The notes under the pieces: generated by a model
The model's database searches: none
Seen by the model: the letters and a program-made list of their open reading frames with translations, nothing else
Told to the model about the DNA's origin: nothing
Position numbers and translations under genes: made by a program
Part shown: piece by piece, positions 22,741 to 34,252 of the stretch
Position numbering within the stretch: the stretch's first letter is position 1
How the letters are laid out: each line of letters begins with the position of its first letter
Assembly (NCBI GenBank): GCA_019916065.1
Contig: CM034241.1
Coordinates: 22,645,541-22,709,540, forward strand
Direction: 5' to 3'
From: Vitellaria paradoxa
Taxonomy: Eukaryota > Streptophyta > Magnoliopsida > Ericales > Sapotaceae
Length of the DNA stretch: 64,000 bases

Positions 22741-24015
22741 ATGGAGAACCAGAACCAAGGTAATGATAGGATTGCTATGATGGAATGATAGTTTGCAAGC
22801 ATAGCGACAACCTTGCAAGCTATCATGGAGCATGTTAATCATATCGCTCTCATTCCGCCTCCGCCGCTACCATAACAAGATCCACAAATTGGACCTAGTA
22901 ATAGTGGGGCGATCCATAATAATAAAGATAGAGGAGTTGTAGGAGAAAATGACAAACAACCAGAACTTCCCCAGTGGAATGGTGTAGCCACAGAAGATAG
23001 GTCCCACAGTGAGACTATCCCGTGTCGGTCAGAGCCATGTAGGCACAGATTAATGGAGTCATGGCAGCAGTACGAAACCCTAATGCCATGGAAGATATTG
23101 TCGACAAGACAAGGACCCCATTCACTCCTGCCATGATGGAATGCCCTCTACTCTCAAAGTTTAAAATGCCATTGGTAGAACCTAATGATGGTTCAAAATA
23201 CCCAGTGGATCACTTGGACAGGTACAAGTTAGCAATGCACCTCCATACAGTTCCTGATGAGAATAAATGCTGAACATTCTCTATAACTTTGAAGGGTCTA
23301 GCTCACGCTTGGTTTAATAAAATCAAGCCTAGATCAATAGAGAATTTCAAACAACTCAATAAGCAATTTGCATCGTACTTTGTTGGTGAGCAATGACAGA
23401 GAAAGCCACCAACACACTTGCTAACGGTTAGACAGTGGAAGGATGAGCTCCTTAGAGGGTATGTTAACCATTTTAACTGGGAGATGTTAGAAGTCGAGGA
23501 GGTTGATGAGAAAGTGGTACTTACGACTTTTATAAGCGGCCTAAGGCTCAGTTAGTTCACTTTTTCCTTAGCCAAAAAGCCTCCCATAGATATAGCCAAA
23601 TTGATGTCCCTAGCTCAAAAGCACATGATTGTACAAGATGTGATGAAAGCTCGAAGAGACGCCTAGGTGATGACCCTCGGTCAGAGAGAAAGCGACGGAA
23701 TGATCCTAATCGAAAGCACCCCAAACTTCTGAATCAAGAGCTTGGGCAGGAGATAAAAGGGACCAGTTTACGAGGTTAGCCGAAGACTTTACCCTCTTGA
23801 ACTCACGGATAGAACAAGTGTTTTATGCAATAAGAAAAGACCTAAATTTCAAATGGCCAAAAGAATTGAAGGCCCCACCCAGGCTAAAGAATAGGTCCAA
23901 ATACTACCTTTACTATAGGGATCACAAACACGACACAAAAGAATGTTTTGATCTGAAGAGATTAGTTGAAGAGGTGATCAAGAAAGAAAAGTATAACAAA
24001 TTCGTTGCTAGATAA
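22741..24015 (+). pseudogene. Gag of Element 2 (degenerate)
   Basis: The ATG at 22741 starts MENQNQGNDRIAMME, soon followed by stops. The capsid core is recognisable: FTPAMMECPLLSKFKMPL (23120), PVDHLDRYKLAMHLHTVPDE (23200), then LKGLAHAWFNKIKPRSI and FVGEQ. Near the C-terminus YYLYYRDHKHDTKECFDLKR (23910-23965) corresponds to the zinc-knuckle-like HGHDTEECFDLK segment of Tat gag, with the first Cys replaced by Tyr. At least one stop (TGA after DENKC) and several frame changes. Confidence 0.85.
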
Positions 24016-24279
24016 TAAAGGAACAGGCAGGATGATAGAAGAAGCTCACCTCGGAGAAGTTGGTCGAGGAGTCCTAACAGGGAGTAATAAGCCTAATGAC
24101 CTATAGGAGAGATCAGGGTTATCTCAAGAGGGTTCGCAGGATGAGGCGAGTCATCCTCAACCCAGAAGAAGTATGTCAAAGAACTTAGGAGGTATTGAGG
24201 GGTGATGACCACAGATCAACCAATTAAGAGGGTAAAAATAGAATTAAAGCAGATCACTTTTATCGAGGATGAAGCCTTA

Positions 24280-24740
24280 AAGCTTAGCCATCTACATGAT
24301 AATCCTCGAGTCATATTAGTTGTTGTGGCTAACTTCCAAACATAGAGAATTCTGGTGGATAGTGGGAGCTTAGTAGACATCCTTTATTAGAAGATGTTTG
24401 AGAAGATGAACATTGGAAAGGACAAGCTACACCCGATCTACTCACCACTGATTAGCTTTGCAAGAGATCACATAGAGCCAACTGGCTTCATCATACTCCC
24501 ACTAACCTTGGGAACTAGACCTAAGTAGGCAACCAAGATGGTGACTTTCCTAGTAGTTGACTGCCCTTTGGCTTATAATGCCATCCTCGGTAAGAGCACT
24601 TTAAACCAGTTTAGAGCTGTTACATCGACCTATCATCTCCAAATAAAGTTCCCTACCGAGTATGGGCTGGCTACATTAAAGGAAATCATAGGAGAGCTCG
24701 AGCTCAAAAGAACTGTTAAGATAGAAATCAAGGAATAGAC
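24280..24740 (+). pseudogene. Aspartic protease of Element 2
   Basis: RILVDSGSLVDILY (about 24348-24390) is the catalytic segment with an intact DSG. It continues through SFARDHIEPTGFIILPLTLG and the C-terminal [20 protein letters not shown] segment (24570-24630), which is typical of Tat proteases. Stops occur after NFQT and LY, and one sits just before [10 protein letters not shown]. Confidence 0.85.
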
Positions 24741-24799
24741 CAGCAGAAGGACAAGCTTAGGCAATTCCAAAGACAAAACTCAGACGTGTCTGCTTAGTC

Positions 24800-26421
24800 A
24801 CATGAAATATGCCTAGAATCAATGTTAGGGTGATGGACCATCACCTTAACATCCCTCCAGGAACTCGACCGGTCAAGCAGAAGAGGAGAATTTTTGCCCT
24901 AGGGCAGAAAAAATGGTAGCCGAGGAAGTGGAAAAGTTGCTTAAGGCCTAGTTCATCAAGAAGGTACGTTATCCTTCTTAGCTTTCCAATGTGTTGATGG
25001 TTAATAAATCCAACGGGAAATGAAGCATATGCGTAGACTTTTTCGACCTGAACAAAGCTTGTCCTAAGCATAACTTCCCCCTTTCTAGCAATTGACCTAC
25101 TGATAAAATCGATAGCCGAACATCATGTACTTTCTTTTATGGATGCCTTTTCAAGTTATAACTAGAATTGGATGGCTAAACATGACTAGGAACATACCGC
25201 CTTTATCACTAATTGAGGTGTGTACTACAACGAGTCATGCCATTCAGATTGAAAAATATTGGGGTGACTTACCAAAGGTTGGTAAATTTGATGTTCAAGT
25301 CATAGATCAGGCAAAATGTTTAGATTTATATTGACAACATTTTAGTAAAGAGCAAGTAGGCCTCCAACCATGTAACAGATCTGGAGGAGACATTCAATAC
25401 TCTTAGAAGGTTCTAGATGAAGCTAAACCTAGTAAAATGTGCCTTTAGAGTGGCCTCAGGGAAGTTCCTTGGATTTATAGTGTCTAGCCGAGGCATTGAG
25501 GTAAATCTAGAGATAGTCCAGGCAATCTTGGAATACAATCCCCTTGAATGACTAAGGAAGTACAGAGGTTGGCAAGACGTATTGTTGCCCTCAATTGATT
25601 CATCTCAAGGTCTTCAGATAAATGTTTTCCTCTTTTCTAGATCTTAAGAAAGGCATTTGAGTGGACCATTGAGTGTGAGGAGACCTTCTAGCACCTGAAG
25701 CATTGCCTGGGAGTAGTTCATTTGCTTAATAAAACCACTCCCGGGGAAGAGCTCTACCTCTACTTAGCGGTATCTACTATAGCTGTTAGCTAAGCATTGG
25801 TGAAGAAGGAGGAGGGGGTCTAGAAACTAGTGTACTACTCCAACTGAGTGCTCAAGGGGGTAGAGAAGCGATACCTGAGGATAGAGTTGCTGGCCTTCGC
25901 ATTGGTAATAGCAGCTCGAAGACTAAGGGCATACTTTCAAGCCCACACCATTGCGGTCTTGACCGACCAACCCTTAAAGAATGTCCCCTATAAACTTGAG
26001 ACCTTGAAAAGATAAGTCAAGTGGTTAGTTGAGCTTAGCCAGTTCGACATATAGTACAGACCATGACTGGCAGTTAAAGGGCAAGCAGTAACTGATTTCA
26101 TTATAGAGTTTACAACTACGACTAAGGATCCATTTCGAATGATGCCCTTTAGCAGATATAGGTCCTGAACGTAGATAGCTCATCAACCCAAGAGACAGGT
26201 GGGGCAGGCATTGTACTAGTGTCACCTAAAGGTCATAAGATTGAATATGCTTTGTGCTTTAATTTCGCAGCTTCTAATAACGAGGCGGAGTATGAGGCCC
26301 TAATAGCTAGCCTTCTGATTATTCAGAAAATGGAGGCAAATAAGATAGTTGTACGAAGTGATTCCCAACTTATGGTAAAATAAGTACAAGGACAGTATGA
26401 GACTAGAGAAGAAAGCATGAT
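24800..26421 (+). pseudogene. Reverse transcriptase, RNase H and start of second RNase H of Element 2
   Basis: RT pieces: VLMVNKSNGK (24990), ICVDFFDLNKACPKHNFPL (25027), MPFRLKNIGVTYQRLV (about 25230) and the active site IYIDNILVKS (about 25325), where the second Asp of YVDD is Asn. FLGFIVSSRGIEVN (25470) follows. The first RNase H has AFEWTIECEETF and RYLRIELLAFALVIAARRL (25870). The archaeal-type RNase H starts near 26180 (AGIVLVSPKGHKIEYAL, SNNEAEYEALIASL, VRSDSQLMVK) and is cut after EES at the CACTA insertion. Confidence 0.88.
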
Positions 26422-26439
26422 CACTACTAAAAAGAGGAC

Positions 26440-26760
26440 TTTTAGCGTCTGCCAAAATCGGTCACTAGAAAGGAAAAGCAATCATTGACAACTTATTGCA
26501 ACAGTTTGGCAACCGTTGAAAAGGGGATCGCAATTGTGTTGTAGCTAAAAAGTATTAGTGACCGCTTAGGTCGTCGCTATTATATTTGTGCCGACCGAGT
26601 GACCACTAGTGAGAAAATGTTTCCATCTTTACCAACTGCTTTTAGCAATTGCTAATATTTCTAAAGCAGTTGCTAGTTCTTTCTTGCCAATTTGGCACCA
26701 AGGGCCGCCATGTGGCAAGTAATCATTAGCGACTGCCAAAAGCGATTGCAACTTTGTATA
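26440..26760. repeat. CACTA left subterminal repeat region
   Basis: Short related words on both strands: TTTTAGCGTCTGCCAAAA, AACTGCTTTTAGCAATTGCT, AAAGCAGTTGCTAG and TTAGCGACTGCCAAAAGCGA. Such clustered subterminal motifs are where CACTA DNA-binding proteins attach. The matching set at the right end is missing. Confidence 0.65.
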
Positions 26761-27119
26761 TTTTTTTCTAAATTACCTTTTTAATTATTCTCATATTTCC
26801 CAGCGATGGCAATAAATTTTGTAATTTTTTTAAAAAAAATATCATTATTTTTTATTTTAATTACTTTTTTATTAATTTTTTAAATTCATTTATTATTTAT
26901 ATTATTTATTTGCAAATATTTATTTCAAAATTAACTTAGTTTGGTTATAATTTAAATTGCACATATAACAAAAATTTTGTAAATAAAATAGAACAAAAAT
27001 CTACATTTATATATACAAAAATAGTATAAAATTTAATTACAAAATTTTTAGATACAAATGTACAAAATAAAAAAAACAAAATACAAATGTACAAAATGTA
27101 CTGACATCATTGTCGTCAA

Positions 27120-27346
27120 CTAGATGAAAGTGAAGAGGTTATCGAGATCAATGTTGATCATTTTAAGGGCAATGTTGTCAAAGAAATTGATGGAAATAGA
27201 ACTACTACAGTACATTCTGATTCTGACTCAAAGCTAGATCATAATCAGAACGTACTGCATTAGTTTTGCTCCCATCAATATATTTGACATCATTGTCCTC
27301 AAATGATTAGCATCAATTTTGATAACTTCATCACTTTCATCTAGCT
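27120..27346. repeat. Long inverted repeat (hairpin) in the CACTA element
   Basis: The left arm (27120-27228) and the reverse complement of the right arm (about 27240-27346) match over about 105 bp: both begin CTAGATGAAAGTGA, go through GTTATC..AT..ATG and TGTCAAA.A.ATTGATGG, and end GTAC.TTCTGATT.TGA. The loop is only about 12 bases. The arms differ at scattered bases, so the duplication is not fresh. Confidence 0.85.
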
Positions 27347-27533
27347 TTGACTTAGAACTAATGCAGTATGTATAGATTAATTCTAATCTCCCTAATCTAG
27401 TCTAAGAAGGCCATCCGCCATCATTCGAGTCCTACAATGAAACAATAACCAAATGAGAACGTGACAACAAAACACAAAGACATAAATTTATAAAATTTTA
27501 ATTAGCTATAAAAATGAAAATTAATATTTCTAA

Positions 27534-29110
27534 CCTGAGAAAGAGGATGGCTCTAACTCTAAGATAAGTGCCTCTCTATCTCGGCCTAAAATGACGCCTC
27601 TTGTGCGTCTATCTCTGCTCGGAGGGTCTGGAGTAAGTCTTGGTCGAGACGTCTAGCATAAGAAGATGATTCTGCTCATACGATGGACCGATGTACAATG
27701 CCTGCGCCTCGTGTGAGTGCATATCCGTGGCCATCACGTTCAATGATAGAAAGAAATATTTCATCTCTCATCTCTTCGGAGTCCCTCTTATCTAGCAGTA
27801 ACTCGGCCAGACATGCCTCAAATTGAGCCTAAGGGAAATAAGACAAGATGGATAAGGAAGATAAGTAACTGAATTATCTAAAGCGAAATTAAACATACTT
27901 ATTGGCCAAATTATATAAATTAATTACCTGTACGGCCTAAACCTCCAGTGAATTGACACATCGATTCACTAACCACATGGCCATCCGATCAGTCCTCAGG
28001 GCCTTCTCCGTCCTCTGTAGAATGGAAAATTATATGTTAATAATTTATTATCATATAACATGAAAATAAACAAAATTTTTACATGGTAAGCTAACATTTT
28101 ACCTCATAGTGGACCTGCGTAAAGTGCCAAGTCCCCTCCTTATGGCTGGGGCCCTGCATCTCTCAGTTCTACGAGTTCCTTGCAGCGTCCTCCTGTTTTC
28201 ATTTCTTGTGTATTAGCTTTTGTAACTTATGCTTTATAACTTAAAAATTTTTAGGAAAATAAACTCAAATCGCAATCTACTCACCTGTGCTTCGAGGCTT
28301 GACCAGTAATTGACGAGCTCAACCCACTGGAGGGGAAGGATGCCCAGCGAGACCCACTAGATGATGTCAAGGTCATTCTTATGACCCTTCTAGTAGTAGA
28401 CTTGATCTTATTCTTATGGCCCTTCTACATCTTCCGGTACTTGCTGTACATAACGATCCAGAAGTCTAAGAGAATATCAACTACATTGACCTAAAAATGA
28501 CAAATTACAGAATATTATTTAATATTACAAGTTTCAACACAAACAACACATACAAATGAAATAGGAAAATATGATACCTGCACCTCGGTCCAAAGGCCCT
28601 CAAATGCAGTGAGCGAGAAGTTGTCCTAGTCGAGGGTGGTCAAAGGGAATTTGATCAGGTTCCGAACCAAGTGTCCGAGCTAGGAAATTAAAGACCATAT
28701 GTCCTTCCCCACCAAGTGGGGTGTGTCATCCCACTGCACGATCATCTATTGTGACCTATAGTTCCACTGTGATAATCCTCCCAAGGCCTTTTACTGGACC
28801 TCGAAGGCCTGCTCAAAGTGGGAGAACCTTTTACAAACAAAATATTAACTTTAATGAGTCAATTGAACAATTTTTAACAACTAAAAAAATATCTTAAACT
28901 AACAAGCTTTACCTGCCCCTGTATGGTCAAACACTAAAGGTGGCTAACTGTGCGTTAAAGGACACATCGAGATAGAGGGTGATGATGGGATAGTGTCTGC
29001 TAAGTTATTGCCTGCATAGGATAGGCCAAGGGGCTCAGCCATTATCCTAGGACCAGACCTCCTCCTAGAGTGTCTGAGCACATTTTCCTATATGTTCACA
29101 AGTTAGATTT
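27534..29110 (-). pseudogene. Transposase_24 (Ptta/En-Spm)-like gene, multi-exon
   Basis: The minus strand reads as a chain of exons whose donor sites are still visible: CAG|GTATCA near 28577, CAG|GTGAGT near 28284, GAG|GTAAAA near 28102, CAG|GTAATT near 27927 and CAG|GTTAGA near 27534. Exon readings include WDDTPHLVGKDIWSLIS, then NVVDILLDFWIVMYSKYRKM, HKNDLDII-type sequence with GILPLQWVELVNYWSSLEAQ, and FEACLAELLLDKRDSEEMRD. These match the accessory plant transposase of CACTA elements, thought to act with the TNP2 enzyme. A few stops are present. The first exon region (about 28920-29110) is low-complexity. Confidence 0.7.
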
Positions 29111-29214
29111 ATTATAATTTCAAGAAAATAAATATTTAAAATAAACTTTATTTAAATAAGAAAGTACACAACCCTTTATTAGGCATGTAAATCAACGGTA
29201 TCCACTTCGATAGT

Positions 29215-31415
29215 TGATTAGCATGCATTATTGTATAATTATATATATATTGAGCATGCTAATTATGCATTTATAGTTATTATTGGCAATGTGTTAGCGT
29301 AATTATCTCATTTCCATTCATTCTTGGTGTTTGTGTATTTCAGGTGATATAATATGGTGTTTTAGGCCTAAATGATATCAAGGGTGCATGTGAGGAGAAG
29401 CCAAGGCAAGCTAGAGTAAGGAAGTGCAAGAATAAGTTTAGTAGTTCTTTGGAGCATTTCATCGAACACCTGGTGTACATGGACAAAATGGCTTCAAGAC
29501 TCAAATGCCAACATGTCCAATGACTCCTAAGAACTCCTCAACTTCCTAAGAGGCATTTCAATGCATAAGATCAGCTACCATGGCTACCAAGGAGAAGGAA
29601 ATGGCCCTAAGCTCAAACCGGTCGAAGACATATTGCAATAGAATGTTGCACGACACCCTATCAGTATTTTGGCTATAAGCTTTCACTCATAAGTCCAATT
29701 GACTTGATTCTTTTTGGTTTAGAAAGAAGACTTGAAGGGCTACAACTTTTGTGTTTTAGCTGAAGCTTGAATCTGTCATCTTCAAGGTCAAAATTGCATG
29801 GGAAGTCAGAGATAGAAAGTTATCTGAATGAACCATTGCATTAGAACATCAGTTGGGTGCCCGATTGAGCACACCTTGGGCACCCATCGAGGCTTGTTTG
29901 GGCTAGACTCACCTTGGGTCCATGAGAACTTGGGTGCCTGACTGAGTACCCCTTGGGTGCCCACTGAAAGCAAGTTTCCAACTTCTGTCTCAGGACTTGT
30001 GTTGAACACGTGGGGTGTGTAGGGGCTTGGATGCATGCCAAGTGGGGCTTGGGCGCCCGTAACCTTCCTCTAGCATATTTTAAATATTATTTTTGAATTG
30101 TAAATTTACCTTGTTACCCTTAATGGTTGTAATCCTATAAATAGGCATGATTGCTAACATTAGAAGGGACTTTTACCTTCCGTTCGAAGGAGGGAGCTAC
30201 ATTACATTTATGTATTAGGATTAGTTAGATTTTTGTATGGGGATTTTGCTCTTCTATCTCCTAGGGTTTTCATGTAAGTGCTTTACTTTTCAATATTTTC
30301 AATTTAAAGTACTTTTTTTTGTTTTTCGTCTTTCGCTTTTACTTTGTAGTACTTCATTTGTGGTTTTCGTCTTTCGCTTTTACTTCGTAGTATTTCGTTT
30401 CCGCTTTTCATCTTTTGTTTTTACTTTGTACTTGTTCATTTTACATTAATAGATGATGTGCAAGTTTATTTTCCACTTCGTAGTTCGATTATGTTAGGGT
30501 AAGGTTCGATCTTGGCTTCAAGCCATTGAAGGTTGTGTGGTAGTTTGGTGAACTCAAACGTAAAAGGTTTTATTTTAATAAAATATATTTTTGATATCTA
30601 ATTGGAATTTTGTAGTAAGCTAGGGTTCTTTCGAAATCAACTTACCTATGTTATAACCACAACTTGGTTACAAGCATTCACTTGTGCGCACCAAGTGTTT
30701 GGTTCAATGTCCCGGTAAGTTAGAAATATATTTTGCAAAACCCAAAATTTGGTTTACTTTCAAAATCAATCACCGTGTTATAACCAAAGCTTGGTTACGA
30801 TTGACCACTCGTGCACACCAAGTGGTTGGTTCAATGACCCAATGATTTGTAACCTATTTTCATAAAACCATAACTTGAGGTTTTCTTAAGAAATCGGTTC
30901 ATCCGTGTTATAATCGAAGCCTGGTTATGAGCTAACGCTCGTGTATACTAGGTGTTCGATTCAATGTCCCAATGAGTCTGAAACTAATTTCAAAAGCCTC
31001 CGCTTACTTTAAGTTCCATAAATTAGGTTTTAATGAAATATCTTCTGACCTAGCAAAGCATGTGCAATTGCTAGGTTGAGTTATCAATGCGTTTGAGTAA
31101 ACCATCACTATCCCACTACCAGATTTGGTTCGAAGCCAAGATTGTCTTAGTTATTTTATTTGTAGTGTTTTTATCTTAATTTAGAATCACAATTCTTTCA
31201 CTTTACCATTCTCAACCCAAACCATTATCGACCTTTCCCAAAAATGCAATCATAGTATAGATTAGATTAGAATCACCTACTAACTAAAGTGAACAAGTCT
31301 AGTGTCTTTTAACACAACCCTCCCTGTGGATATGACCTTGGTTCTCACCGAGTAAGACTACGACCACCCTCTTGCACTTGAGAAGTAGAACCCGAACACA
31401 TTTTAGGGTCGGTCA
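29215..31415 (+). repeat. Solo LTR of the Element 4 family
   Basis: It starts TGATTAGCATGCATTATTG and ends GGGTCGGTCA. The 5-bp flanks are ATAGT (29210-29214) and ACAGT (31416-31420), four of five matching. The last 450 bp are close to the Element 4 LTR ends (CCTCCCTGTGGA..., CACCCTCTTGCACTTGAGA). It has a TATA-like CCTATAAATAGGC near 30135. Three related blocks of about 180 bp (30590-30980) each carry TGTTATAACC..AGC.TGGTTA and GTTCAATG.CCC. GGGTGCCC/GGGCACCC/GGGCGCCC words lie at 29850-30060. Confidence 0.85.
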
Positions 31416-31420
31416 ACAGT

Positions 31421-32800
31421 CTCCCTAACCTAATTAACATCTTCCTCATGTTGGATGATTGCATCTTGGTTAAGAGTTTGTAAGCCAAATGCATCAATAT
31501 CTGGCTTATCACATTTGATCTGATACACCCCCTTTCTCAACATTTTAACCGTAATTTGCCAATTAGGATTGGCTCAATCTCTAACATAATAAACTTGCCC
31601 TATCATTGACACTAGTATATCGGGTTCATGTTGTATTCACGCATCCTTGTGTAACAAATTGTTGAAGTTTACTAATTTAAACTAGTGCTTATCAGTTTTA
31701 ACCCACAGATTGGATCGGCGTAGTCACACTTGAACAATAGAAATCTCAAACTGTGGTTATAAACAACTTTAATAATGTTGTTCAATTGGCTATAGTAGTA
31801 ACCATTATCGATGGATGGACAACCGATGCCACTATTTTACGTAGCCTACCTATTGTCTACTTGTTTGATGCGAAATCGAAACCCATTGATGTCACAAGTT
31901 GTATAACGTTAGGCTGTCGTACAAGAACCATCAGTTAACTGGTTCATTTCATCGGTCAAAGCAGGATTGCTAATGCTTCATAAATTGTAAGCCTATGCAA
32001 ATTCTCTAGTATTGATTGAATACAAATTTAAAGTAAAGCGATAGAACATATAAAAGTACATGTAAATGTTTAACATGTACGTAATTCTTAAATCAGCTGT
32101 GAAAAGATTGGTAATTGGACATTCGAATTTGACTATCTGTTACACAAGGCATATTCTGTTTCAACTTATTTGTCTCCTGCAATGCAAATCAAATTGGATT
32201 GGAAATAAGCACGATAATTATTATAAGTGTTGCACAATTTACTCTCAGTATGAGGGGAAAATGACTTACTGAGTCAATGGCACAACTAATTGGGTGTTGA
32301 AGAGCATGAAAACGATAAGCTTGGATCCACTCGATGTGGTTGAGATCAAATGACGTGCCTTCTCCAACAGGACCTTCATTTATCCACTCTGACCTAGTTA
32401 ACTTTGTTTGGACATTGTCGTTAAAATATGCAAGTAAAAATTGGTGCACTCATCCATCAAATAAACCTAGGCTATGGATGCCTCCAGTCAAGCTTTGTTA
32501 CACACATACCTCTTTAATATGTTTATATACCTCTTGATCAGATACATCCACCTGAACTGGACAGCGCCACTAAGCCAGCATTCATCAATTTAGTGTATGG
32601 TCAAGTGAAGCATTACATCAAAAAGTGCCGGTGGAAAATTTTTCTCCAAATGGCACAGTGTCAAAACAATTCTCTCCTTCAAACCCTTTAAATCTTTTAT
32701 ACAAAAAACTTTATAGCATAGTTATCTGAAGAGGTTATTAAGCTCAATCAACTATTGCACCACATTCTTAGGCAAACAATTCATTCGCAAAAATTTGCTT
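31421..32800 (-). pseudogene. TNP2-type CACTA transposase, C-terminal part
   Basis: TNP2 is the catalytic transposase of En/Spm elements. From the right end inward the minus strand gives KFLRMNCLPKNVVQ (about 32795), then LKERIVLTLCHLEKNFPP, MNAGLVA-type sequence and QFRWMYLIKRYINILKRYVC: the DUF4218 domain (about 32720-32500). Next comes WINEGPVGEGTSFDLNHIEW (32380). The DUF4216 region follows: SMGFDFASNKQTIG, NSGIGCPSIDNGYYYS, then LRFLLFKCDYADP and IGQVYYV (about 31880-31560). The catalytic N-terminal two-thirds is absent. Stops and frameshifts are frequent. Confidence 0.82.
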
Positions 32801-32814
32801 CTCTAGTAGTGGAT

Positions 32815-34252
32815 GGAGTACTGCCAATTGGCCAAAAATTTGGCTAACAAATTTTCAAAGATAATGTTGGAAAGAATCCCTAGATTGGACATTTAGGAGG
32901 CTGATTGGCTGGCTAGAATAGCTTTCTCAAAGGAACAGAAACCAGATGTGCCAATGGAAGTGCTTATTCTCCGAGCATTCAAGCAATCGAGGTGCAGCAG
33001 ATTGATGTCAAAGCCATGTAGGCAAAACTGATACAAGATTATTTGGAGAAAATAGTTCTTTCTAGGGGTTAGAATAAGTGAAGAAGGGCTCAATATCAAG
33101 CTACGAGATATGTACTGCTTGATGGCATTCTCTGTAAAAGAGGTCACATGATGCCATTGCTCCGTTGCGCCAATAAAGCTGAGGTAGACTATATTCAAAG
33201 AGATGTCCATGAGGGGGTCCACAGTAATCATTCAAGATGAAAGATGTTGGCTAAGAAAGTCTTACGAGCTACATGCTATTGGCCAACCATTGGAAAGGAT
33301 GCCCAAAATTTGGTGAAAGGATATGACAAATGCCAGAGGTTTGGTAATATCACGTGGATGCCAACTCAAGAGTTAACTACGATTCAGAGTCCCTAGCCCT
33401 TCGCCTAATGGGGAACTAATATTGTTGGTCCCTTTCCCTTAGGAAAAGGGCAAAGAAAGTTAGCAGTGGTGGCCATCAATTACTTTACCAAATGGGCAGA
33501 AACCGAGGCTCTACCCAACATAACAGAGCAGAACATGAGAAAATTCTTGTGGCAAAGGATTGTTTGCGGGTTTGGAATCCTAAAGGTGGTAGTGACTAAC
33601 AATGGGAAGCAGTTTGAAGGGTGGCTGTTCAATGAGCTTTGTGGGCAGCTCAACATCAACCACCATTATTCATCTCCTGAGCATCCTCAAGCTAATGGTC
33701 AGGTGGAAGTGACCAATAGATCTCTCTTGAAGATTATCAAAACTAGGCTTGAGAAAGCAAATGGGCTGGGAGTAGACGAGCTACTGAGCATAGTGTGGGC
33801 TTATAGGACGACCGTGCAGACTTCTACTAGTCATAAACCATTCTCTATTACCTTTAGCATAGAAGGTGTAATTCTAGTCAAGATCAGGTTGCCCAGTCTA
33901 AGGTCAGCTCTACAATGCAGAAATGAACGAGAAGGCATTGAATCTTAATTTAGACCTACTAAAGGAGAAAAGGCTAGAAACTGCCATCTAAATAGCAGCA
34001 TCCCAACAAAAGATAAAGCAATATCATAATAGGGAGGTTAGACAGAAAGATTTCAGAGTTGGAGACTTAATTCTTAAAAAGGTAAACCAATCGACAAGAG
34101 ATGCTCGAGATGGCAAGCTTAGACCAAATTGGGAAGGGTCCTACATCATAGCCTCCTACATAAGGAAAAGAACCTACTGGCTTAAAAACTCCAATGGAAA
34201 AACCCTACCCTATTTTTGGAATGGAGAACATTTGAAGTTTTATTATGCTTAA
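32815..34252 (+). pseudogene. End of second RNase H and integrase of Element 2
   Basis: Removing the CACTA and one GAT copy lets the frame run on directly: EES joins MMEYCQLAKNLANKFSKI, then IPRLDI, a stop, and EADWLARIAFSKEQKPDVPM. The integrase follows. Its zinc finger is damaged (YDKCQRF in place of CxxC). The core has WGTNIVGPF and VVTNNGKQFEG, so both catalytic Asp residues are now Asn; the Glu in NGQVEVTNRSL is kept. The longest open part is 33466-33948. The C-terminus closes with GKTLPYFWNGEHLKFYYA and TAA at 34250-34252. Confidence 0.9.

Larger units (their letters stand above)
26422..32811 (-). mobile_element. CACTA (En/Spm) DNA transposon, deletion derivative
   Basis: The ends are CACTACTAAAAAGAGG at 26422 and, on the other strand, CACTACTAGAGAAGC ending at 32811. 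A 3-bp duplication GAT flanks both (26419-26421, 32812-32814), as CACTA elements make. Left subterminal repeats of AGCGACTGCC / GCAATTGCTA type fill about 26450-26750. Two transposase-related genes are read on the minus strand. A solo LTR (29215-31415) lies inside. The right end has almost no subterminal region: transposase coding reaches to within about 20 bp of the terminus. Confidence 0.92.

Noticed and set aside
30237..30449. Hydrophobic 70-codon open stretch in the solo LTR at 29215-31415
   Set aside because: It comes from a CTTTCGTCTTTCGCTTTTACTT-like pyrimidine repeat inside an LTR; composition alone explains it.
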